In this document: piece by piece, positions 20,801 through 25,794 of the stretch
How the letters are laid out: the number at the start of each line of letters is the position of its first letter
How positions within the stretch are numbered: the stretch's first letter is position 1
Virus record (IMG/VR): IMGVR_UViG_3300030419_003553
Location: 1 to 29,398 of that record
Direction: 5' to 3' (one strand)
DNA from: a virus
DNA length: 29,398 bases
Program-made: the position numbers and the translations under genes
The notes under the pieces: generated by a model
The model's input: only the letters and a program-made list of their open reading frames with translations
Database searches by the model: none
What the model was told of the DNA's origin: nothing

Positions 20801-23800
20801 CCAGCAGTTCCATTCTGTTCTCTTAAAACACGAATTCTTTGCTGTTCCTTATCGATATTAAGAACTTTGACTTTTTCAGTTCCTATTCCCAAAATATCAT
20901 TAGGACGAATATCTGGATATTCTAAATTACCACTAACACCAAAATAAGTTACTATACCAGTAGTAGCAGTACTTGCAACTCCTACATTTAAAACAAAAGT
21001 ATCTGAACTAACTCCAATATTATAAGTTCCATCAAATCCATTAAAGTATTCGGAAAGTCCATTTACCCTTAAAGTTTGATCATTTGTAAAGTTATGAGGA
21101 GAAGAAGCAAAACCAATAAATTCATTTTTATTTTTATGTGCTCCAAATTCAACAAATTCAATAGATGTAGTGGCAGCTGATATATTAACAATATCTTTCC
21201 CTAATATTCTATCAACCTTGGCATTTGCATCAGTACCCTTAGTTCCTTCATTATTAAATGCTATCCTATCTTTATATTGATAATTAGATCCTCCGGTTAG
21301 AATTCCAACCCCTTCTATATTACCTACAGTAGCAGCAGTAATGTCTACACTTTGCTTTCTAATTTTATTAGAATTGAAGAAATAATTATATCTGCTCCTA
21401 TTATTATTTGTATGATAATCTGTAGTGTTTCTAAACCATCCACCTGCTTCTATATCATAATCAGTCTGATTGGAGCTATATTTAAGATTAAAGCTATTTG
21501 GTTCTGATGCAAATGTATCACCAATAACATATGGGAAAGTTGGTTTTTTCAGTCTAACAAAAGGACCAGTTGATGCTGTGTCTTCTGATATAGTAGTAAA
21601 ATAAGCATAAACTCCTTTTGGAAAATCAGGAGTTACACAGAATCTTCCATTATGTTCATCTAGATCACCAGTTCCCGTAAAAAGATGATCTTCAACAAAG
21701 AATCCCATCGGATAGGTTGTTATCGGAGGTCTTTGTTCCAAATCATCAAAGGATAATTCCTTATATCCAGACTTCATCTGTTTGGTATTACCACCTTCAA
21801 TAGAACTATACCCATAATTACCATAAATTGGATGACCATCATATGCATATCCCAGAATAGGAGAATGATGATTAGCAGCACTTGGAGAATCTTCTTGACC
21901 CCTCGATGTCATCTTTAAATCTGGATCTCCATAATGAACTTGGGGATAAATCGCTTCCTCCCAATTCGCAGAAATCATATAAGAACTTTCTCTTAATGGT
22001 CTAGGAGCATAAAGAGATCCATACTCTAAAGAAGAATTATTATTATTTTGAACTAAAATTCCATCATCATCTCCAATAAGACCTATGGAATTAGCATTAT
22101 TATAATATTTTTCAAAATTATTAATTCTCCAGGGTTTAATTCTAAGATCAACTTTAGCCTCAGAACCAGCAGCTTTTACCTCAATTGATATTTCACCTGC
22201 AGTATATCCTACTCCACCATTAATAATATTAACCGAAGTAATTACTCCTCCAGTTATAATTGGAGTAATTTGTGCATTTTTTCCATTAGGATCTTTAATA
22301 ATTAAATCTGGAGGAGAATTATACCCAGATCCACCCGCTTGAACAACAATATTAGTAATTTTGCCATTAGAAATAATAGGTTCAAGTTGAGCCTTTTCTC
22401 CACTCTCTAAAGTAACCTCTGGTTGTCTATTAAAGTTAACAACTTCAGAAGCACCATAACCTACTCCACCAGCAGTTATATCAATAGAATCAATAGATCC
22501 TCTAAAGATTGGTTGAACCTTACATCTGAAATCTTGACCACTCGTAGTTTGAACTCCTATTACACCCTTAACTTCTAATGTAATTGGCTCATAATTAAAA
22601 GAACCTCCTCCAGTAGATGCAAGAGAAACAAGTGTATCCAGAGAAGAAACTGAACTTAAAGAGAAAACATTATCATCAATCTTTTTCACATAATAATTTT
22701 GAGATTCAGAAAGTCCAGAAACAGAAGATGTACCTGCAGTATACTGAACAATCTCTCCACTCAAATATCCATGATTTGTAATAGTAATCCTATTGTTAGA
22801 TGTATTAATACCAGCACTAGGTATAGTTTTTTGATTATTCTTATATCCAGAACCAGAATCTGTTACAACAATACTAGAAACTATATTCTTTCTTGATGAT
22901 GACTTAATATACTGAACTCCTGTTCCATAACCTGACAAATATACTGTATTAATTCCCAATCTAGCATCAGTTGCTGTGGGGTGCAATCTAATAGTACTAT
23001 TATCTACTTTTCCAACATAATAATATGCATTAGTAGTTAATCCTGTTATTCCAGATAAATCTCTTGAATCATAAATTACTTTTTCTTCTGAATCAAATTT
23101 ATGAAAAGTACTAAAACCAATAGTACTGGAATTTACACCTAAAAGAACTTCTGCTTGAGTTTTTCCTATTCCTATAGTTCCCTCAGCATTAAAAGGCATC
23201 GAATGAATTGCTGGAGATATATTAGGTCTTGCAACAGCGCCAGATCCACTACCTCCCTTAATTTCAATAGTAGGAGTACCAACATAATCAAAACCAGAAT
23301 CAATAATATCAACTCTTTCTAATTGACCACTAACTGAACAAGTACCCGTTGCTCCTGTGCCTACAGAATCCTCTAGATTTAAAATAGGAGGATTTATAAC
23401 ATCATAATTTTTACCACCTCCACTAACAACACAGGATTGAATATCTCCATAATAAACAATATCAGTTGATTTATAATTAACAATTTCTACGCCATTATTC
23501 AATATACCAACAAATCCAGGGTCGGTAATATAATTTCCAGATTTAGTAGATGGAGAAGATACTTCTCTATAAATTGATTGAGCCTCAAAGTTTTTTCCAT
23601 AAAAATCATAATAAATGAATTTATTATTAGTTACTGTTCCAGATACAGTAATAAATTTATCCGCAAAAAGATTAGCTCTACTTCTAGCAAGTTTAATTTG
23701 ACTACTACTTACATTCTTAACATAATAAACACCTTCTGCTAGTTTTCCACTCTCACTATCAAGCTGACTCTTTACTTGCGTTCTAGTATTAGATGTTCCA

Positions 23801-25785
23801 TAATCAGTGATAGTTTCATATTCCGCTTCATACCAAACAGCATCTCCAGTCAAGAATCCATGATTATTTGAAGCTCTAGGATTTGTAGATGATCCTTGAG
23901 TTACCGTAAGAGTGTCTGTAGAAGGAATAATGCCATTAAGATATACTGTCTTATCATAAGGATTAATTTCTTGACTATAATATGTTGGAAGAGAATTTGA
24001 AGCAACTAAAACATCATTATTAAATCTCAAATATGTATTTTGTACGTTTGATGTATAATTCTCTAGGCTAGGATAATCAGAAGAATCCCCCAAAGTAAGA
24101 AGATTATTTAATCTAACATCATCTAATGTAGTATCAATTTCTGAAGTAAATTTAACATCACAACCAGTTAAGGAATGTATTCCAACAACAGTACCTTCTC
24201 CCTTAATAACATTATTAACAGTTAAATTTACCTTATATCCTCTCTTCAAGAATTGTGAATCATAAGTATTGACTTGATAGAGTCTTTCTGACTTATCAAG
24301 TATTTCTATATTCAATACATCCCATTGGGTTTGAATATTAGAATACCAATTAAGTGTAGAAGTATTCTCTGATTCTATCCCTAATGATTTAATCTCAACA
24401 GTATCACCAGGATTATAGAGATAAGCATCATCTTCTAATTCAAAATCCTTTAAAGTAGAAACAATTCTAACTTGAATTTGTTCATCAGTATTAGTTCCCA
24501 CATACGCATAAGAATAATCATCTAAACAAATATCTGTTAAATCACTTAATTGAATTAATTCACTAATACCACTAACATTAAAGAATTGATTTATACTTTT
24601 TCCAGTATAAGCTAAGGAAACTGGATCATCATTAATATCTCTTACGGCAAGTAATCCCGTCTCTGGGAACCCAACAGTAGAATCAACATCAAGAACAGTA
24701 GATCCTATACTAGTTTTACTTAATAGTCTAGTTTTAGGATTAGGTTTAAAATCATCAATAGAAGATCTCTCATCAATAGAATTATCATCTAAACTAATCT
24801 GATAATATTGACTTGCTGTTTTTTGATCTACAACTGCAACAGTAGTAGCTCCTGCTCCTACTTCTGCATCATATATGACTTTTTGTACATTAGAAACAGC
24901 ACCTCTTGCTCCAGTAGATTTTTGAAATAGTGTTAAATTCTTTAAATCTAAAGGATCTCCCTGAACACTCTCTATTACATAATCTCTGGTTATCCTATAA
25001 TCGGCATCAGAAGGACGTATGAGGAAATTACTAGGACGAATTATTTCACAATCCTTCCCATACAAAGCATTAAATAAAATCTTAAAAGAATTATCAGTTC
25101 CCTTTGAACTATAAAAACTCTCTAAATTAAAAATAAAATTTCTCTTATCAATTCCACTATAAAGATTTCTTTCTTCAAATCCTGGAGCAACTTGATTTTT
25201 AAGCTTCTTAAAAAATTCTTGTAAGAAGATAATATTTAAATTATAGATAATTGAGCCTTTTTTATGCTCATTAATTGAAGTTGTTTCAAATACTAGTTGA
25301 TCAGGATTACTAGGATTAATATAAGAAGTAATTCCACTAAATCCTCTACTACAATTTACAAAAGAAGTGCTAGTTTTGGATTCATATTTAATAATTTCAT
25401 CATTTATCTTAATTAGACCATTAGTTTCTGGAAATCCTTCAGTATTACTTCCTTCATTTACAAGATAAAGTACATTATTAGATTCTTCTGTAATATCAGA
25501 AGCAACCGTTGTAGTAATACCAGTTCTTCCATGATTCTCAGTAACAACAGTAGTCGAATTAAAATCAATATCTTCTTTAAGAAGTGTACTATTTGTTAAA
25601 GTACATAATTGATCAACTTTTACATATTGATCAATATTTTGAATCAAATCATAGGATCCACCTTGATTTTCTTGAGAACTATAATACTGCTCTAGAAAAT
25701 CAGAAAGAAGAGGAAAATCCTCCCTAACAAATCTAGGAAGTTGAGTAGCAACAACGTCCTGAAATTTAACTCTATCTACTGCCAT
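11809..25785 (-). CDS. Giant structural protein in the gp7 position, YHYH-like domain
   Basis: A single open frame of 4658 residues, between gp6 and gp8, which is where T4 places gp7 (1032 residues), the baseplate wedge scaffold. I infer a wedge or peripheral baseplate protein; large repeat-rich proteins in this slot are known in T4-like cyanophages. The N-terminus (VATQLPRFVREDFPLLSDFL, residues 12-31) is a compact conserved block. Downstream are many Gly/Thr-rich beta modules: GxGY units (for example near 1100-1200, 2165, 2245, 3465, 4380), HG-x-x-x-GD units (near 640, 1000, 1745, 1870, 3540), IGDEI units (near 125, 3225), a YHYH-like domain near 1280-1400, a tandem YPR repeat near 3565-3960, and a LQEPGVAYIFNGGSTLTF block near 4180-4200. 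There is no signal peptide or membrane segment. It starts 9 bases after gp6 without a Shine-Dalgarno. Structural identity is firm, equivalence to gp7 is by position, and function of the repeats is unknown. Confidence 0.88.
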   Translation of the reverse strand: MAVDRVKFQDVVATQLPRFVREDFPLLSDFLEQYYSSQENQGGSYDLIQNIDQYVKVDQLCTLTNSTLLKEDIDFNSTTVVTENHGRTGITTTVASDITEESNNVLYLVNEGSNTEGFPETNGLIKINDEIIKYESKTSTSFVNCSRGFSGITSYINPSNPDQLVFETTSINEHKKGSIIYNLNIIFLQEFFKKLKNQVAPGFEERNLYSGIDKRNFIFNLESFYSSKGTDNSFKILFNALYGKDCEIIRPSNFLIRPSDADYRITRDYVIESVQGDPLDLKNLTLFQKSTGARGAVSNVQKVIYDAEVGAGATTVAVVDQKTASQYYQISLDDNSIDERSSIDDFKPNPKTRLLSKTSIGSTVLDVDSTVGFPETGLLAVRDINDDPVSLAYTGKSINQFFNVSGISELIQLSDLTDICLDDYSYAYVGTNTDEQIQVRIVSTLKDFELEDDAYLYNPGDTVEIKSLGIESENTSTLNWYSNIQTQWDVLNIEILDKSERLYQVNTYDSQFLKRGYKVNLTVNNVIKGEGTVVGIHSLTGCDVKFTSEIDTTLDDVRLNNLLTLGDSSDYPSLENYTSNVQNTYLRFNNDVLVASNSLPTYYSQEINPYDKTVYLNGIIPSTDTLTVTQGSSTNPRASNNHGFLTGDAVWYEAEYETITDYGTSNTRTQVKSQLDSESGKLAEGVYYVKNVSSSQIKLARSRANLFADKFITVSGTVTNNKFIYYDFYGKNFEAQSIYREVSSPSTKSGNYITDPGFVGILNNGVEIVNYKSTDIVYYGDIQSCVVSGGGKNYDVINPPILNLEDSVGTGATGTCSVSGQLERVDIIDSGFDYVGTPTIEIKGGSGSGAVARPNISPAIHSMPFNAEGTIGIGKTQAEVLLGVNSSTIGFSTFHKFDSEEKVIYDSRDLSGITGLTTNAYYYVGKVDNSTIRLHPTATDARLGINTVYLSGYGTGVQYIKSSSRKNIVSSIVVTDSGSGYKNNQKTIPSAGINTSNNRITITNHGYLSGEIVQYTAGTSSVSGLSESQNYYVKKIDDNVFSLSSVSSLDTLVSLASTGGGSFNYEPITLEVKGVIGVQTTSGQDFRCKVQPIFRGSIDSIDITAGGVGYGASEVVNFNRQPEVTLESGEKAQLEPIISNGKITNIVVQAGGSGYNSPPDLIIKDPNGKNAQITPIITGGVITSVNIINGGVGYTAGEISIEVKAAGSEAKVDLRIKPWRINNFEKYYNNANSIGLIGDDDGILVQNNNNSSLEYGSLYAPRPLRESSYMISANWEEAIYPQVHYGDPDLKMTSRGQEDSPSAANHHSPILGYAYDGHPIYGNYGYSSIEGGNTKQMKSGYKELSFDDLEQRPPITTYPMGFFVEDHLFTGTGDLDEHNGRFCVTPDFPKGVYAYFTTISEDTASTGPFVRLKKPTFPYVIGDTFASEPNSFNLKYSSNQTDYDIEAGGWFRNTTDYHTNNNRSRYNYFFNSNKIRKQSVDITAATVGNIEGVGILTGGSNYQYKDRIAFNNEGTKGTDANAKVDRILGKDIVNISAATTSIEFVEFGAHKNKNEFIGFASSPHNFTNDQTLRVNGLSEYFNGFDGTYNIGVSSDTFVLNVGVASTATTGIVTYFGVSGNLEYPDIRPNDILGIGTEKVKVLNIDKEQQRIRVLREQNGTAGMGVSYFEGQVLFEDPKKFTIEIGTIKTTKSLPLNNELYFDPSESVGLGTYYNDNVGSGVTLVFSNPGTGNTNVFVPLQHIYIPGHGLSLNDQVYYNVNGGTSMVVWDGVAGIGTTTLSNAGDTFYVAPLGDNFIGIATNKVGIGTTTTLVGTALSVGAPNFVGIGTSTGLLYFTNVGAGDTHSFKTAITDVVTGDVDRTIVTVSTGSTHGLTLNDKIWMTVKPTGVTTVTVKYDDYNRRIVFDPVGFTSTGANVSYNTLTFNDHTFKKGDKVIHTGTTGGGLTNEGLYYVFPYSKDKIRLVTEKVQLTAANPSFVDITSSISDGTLSKINPLVELQRNNTLKFDLSDSSLSFANGVKSAFKMALYEDREFGEDYLTNGKEVGFAVTTTGRAGIDANAHLTLTVDDNTPLNLWYKFNLTNISDIPDIKKELIIDKDVDSYNQINLTKVVYSGQYNVTPVGVNTFTYIVPSAPLVSGYTSTTASSTYETNSSSAYGSISKIKVIDSGFGYQSLPGISSVISGIGTDAILFAESTNIGKITGTKFNANGIGWNYPSDKTLKVVANLPEIVEVESLTSFDRIGITSGGVNYISAPDLVVVDGFTKRKIDGIDLEYKLGDEEVTILKNTTGMYDITPRIVPINNNNGISISTVEWTEATKTVKINLGATFSDADDFHFAVGEGVLIENLSVGIGTTGKGYNSSNYPTNETNSATEYGYTYFPLTAAEGQIGGTGAYIEYSLDGLLLDGQVPGTVDYSNSRGRAIPVRDMPLFDPQLIPNDFLKNEAAVITPQNAILVGVNQGEIEHWDPRIGQLKVSVNKEIKAGDKIKGKVSQAQAIVRSKVNFNSEIKTGAGATFIGGWQRDTGFLNDSLQRLPNNEYYQNFSYSLQSEIPLKDWDDPVNTLTHTAGFDRYADLQIIGTAEAKVEQAEGDIETLTDIVGEASLHCFYDFDLVTEGTIDLGGKLYSDEIFFENKILTDYYQSVGNRVLSIDDISIDFDSSSNGEKFSAVATYDDNQKYNKIFVLVRDITYTDERQFGLVNVLQHNNVGYINQYASQSSYPIADNFDDTTYPELGSFDYGPTSTGWELEFYPHKSTYNEYQISSVAFNILSDSTSTGIQTVGTISSITSSHESVAAGTTTTVAEIPITMRGATVLLQLEDSDSNFSGSQINYVHDGTEVYITEYGNLYTSSGSHLGFGTYNSYISGSNVNIDFIPYSSVTSALTSNVSIVGVATTATGIGTTSMSTAIVSSAYTAIGSTTSPTAVGITSHYRVGTGATAAAYYLLSIHDTTNDNYELTEVCALNSSTNESWIEFGTVGNVVGGIGTVGITSTGDYLELVYTPNASIDVQVRVFKIDEFLYDENSFSTKINLNNAAVTSKSGLFTGTQAQMEDTFLLKHDNTPIFRKVFDGSSTSIANTTGSNTVAIGTHFFVTGEKVTYSYEGSNNDASGSTTNAISIASTNVSGLGVTTKLPTTLYVVKSGEGYLKFTDTPTKALAKIPTVFDIDDVGIGNSHVLSTINPNQRALMAVDNMIQSPLSPTTITTGLSTSIIYEQQIPVTGLTSFFSGDLLQIGDEITKVIHVGYAGSSQLTVLRGQMGTTMVSHNSGIGVTKMSGEYNIVDSKVIFSSHPYGNVPLSNPNAKDPDNRDWVGITTSSTFQGRVFMRRNAVDTTVQAYNENAIFDDISNQFTGITTEFTLTENSSNITGFSTFNGIVLIKGIFQKPLGSQNQESAYTFTESNPGVSSIRFTGGDTVAEGYDPNKTHYPLGGVIISVGSSAGFGYQPLIGAGGSAIVATSGTVGSISIGNSGAGYRKGVQTPNVGIQTYSAGIASITNIGTCTVTDGHVTAINITNPEVFYKPRDIINVGYSSVTGVTTVTTILPHGLSQGDTIQLSGIAFTCQYSAPKTITNADYSYTTGVMTVTTSGSHGLGVGTDVIFTGIGMTCDIDSGVTTHYYPRGRDFAYDNALTITEVDSTKITVDVGTAGANDQYTHTFVGAAASAIISGGAYTHQFVSALPGALIGGGNYTHNFVSAGVGSITVVGVGTTTATDATYNPSTGDLVLTIEGGTSATTSNTVGIATSSITFTCAMDNYATQHSYPRETDPAYNTDLAITNVSGNKITVNVGTTTENKLEVTDATYSGTTGFLELTIGASHGFSTATGGTTIPYVKLRNGGLDFRCSLDNYNSLHSYPRSTDPYYDTSVAIAATSSTTVTLNVGTTPFVYFVPTAADYTASTGIMTMTIGSHSLAVGENIKIATDSLTFTCSKDSGLSTHTYPRKPDPYYAGVEISSVVGLNTFVVNVGTSTVPTFYKTGGKVQKVLIVPRNLERDPAIMGSEVLRVIDTKKFEVNTGVSTLDHFYARGGSVQWPLEVVIDDPYSYENIALEYSSDSASGSGQFATVDIVVGQGSSVVEFSIDQTGVGYGNSEILTVPVGGLTGIPTDPSLTFNEFQLNILETYRDKFNGWVVGTLEVLDEIHSSFDGVTKTFGLKLEDNVISIQAKKGSLIRIDMVLLVFINDILQEPGVAYIFNGGSTLTFTTAPKAGDSCKILFYKGSGDVDVVLTDVLETVKTGDLLDINHDSARGQSAGLNENSRVVTGITTIDAVTTVIYPGPGITADTLLTRPVNWCKQEVDKIVDGQPIGKDRIHYEPLMYPTAYILKSVGVNTSNLYVSDIRPLFDSQNESAILTFQNSISIQSQDTLTAAAATAIVSTSGTVSSLDITEGGAGYASAPVVTIANASGIGTNSLVGAATTTRATATSTISGGVVDSLTVSYGGTTTGLAYTTTSVPEVLIEPPSLIRETLTVSSSGGYEGDYGTVIGIGTTTTGSFDQFFFDLYIPSDSYMRDATYVGTAITISGISTSDYLTIFNTDIGIGQTFASQISTGTTTVGIGTTWADCVYQVQSFEVFEVTDTSVVGVSTWAKRIFVNVDDVGSGIVTAGGTGIGSTASPFVHGDFSWGKINIDTPYPQNTYNFYGENGVTGISTSGIVIRSKPLKYSNYT
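12600..12665 (-). repeat. GxGY module near the C-terminus of the giant protein
   Basis: Encodes ITEGGAGYASAPVVTIAN (about residues 4375-4395), the most canonical GxGY copy in the window: Gly-Gly-x-Gly-Tyr, then a short loop ending in a proline and a beta strand. A diverged copy follows at once (VSYGGTTTGLAYTTTSVPEV). Limits are approximate. Confidence 0.6.
13905..15090 (-). repeat. Tandem protein repeat with cysteine and YPR motif, four copies
   Basis: Four consecutive units of about 77-84 residues share the pattern YxxxTGxxxxTI ... FTCxxD ... HxYPRxxDPxY ... VNVGT. Their key lines are MTCDIDSGVTTHYYPRGRD (near 14935-14990), FTCAMDNYATQHSYPRETD (near 14505-14560), FRCSLDNYNSLHSYPRSTD (near 14230-14285) and FTCSKDSGLSTHTYPRKPD (near 13970-14030). 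Unit ends fall near 14858, 14433, 14158 and 13905, so spacing is roughly 253 and 275 bases, stretched to about 425 where a short YTH repeat is inserted. A fifth, truncated unit with FTCQYSAPKTITN precedes the array near 15095-15215. I know this motif as recurring in marine phage structural proteins; its role is not established. One cysteine per unit is conserved, in an otherwise cysteine-poor protein. Confidence 0.8.
14719..14844 (-). repeat. Triple 18-residue YTHxFV repeat, 54-base period
   Basis: The three anchor hexapeptides are YTHTFV (14827-14844), YTHQFV (14773-14790) and YTHNFV (14719-14736). They begin exactly 54 bases apart, so the unit is 18 residues (consensus YTHxFVSAxxGAxIxGGx). 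The array sits between the first and second YPR units and accounts for the wider spacing there. The exact period suggests recent tandem duplication or slippage, although codons differ between copies. Confidence 0.85.
21590..21955 (-). other. YHYH-like domain inside the giant protein
   Basis: This part encodes residues about 1277-1398 of the 4658-residue protein. It contains QVHYGDPDLKMTSRGQ, then HHSPILGYAYDGHPIYGNYG, then RPPITTYPMGFFVEDHLF, GDLDEHNGRFCVTPDFP and KGVYAYFTTI. The line HSPILGYAYDGHPIYG is the hallmark of the YHYH family found in bacterial and phage proteins of unknown function. The clustered His, Asp and Glu residues (HH, DGH, EDH, DEHNGRF) are an arrangement that could bind metal. 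I did not see the literal YHYH tetrapeptide in this stretch, so the family name is given with some caution. Confidence 0.75.
22180..22500 (-). repeat. Three close GxGY modules in the giant protein
   Basis: Three copies of Gly-Gly-x-Gly-Tyr are coded at 22456-22470 (ITAGGVGYGASEVVNF), 22321-22335 (VQAGGSGYNSPPDLIIKD) and 22204-22218 (INGGVGYTAGEISIEVK), so they begin 135 and 117 bases apart (45 and 39 residues). Each is followed by a short loop and a beta strand. This is the densest run of the module and looks like a small beta-repeat domain just before the YHYH-like domain. Confidence 0.75.
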
Positions 25786-25794
25786 TCTTTTGAG

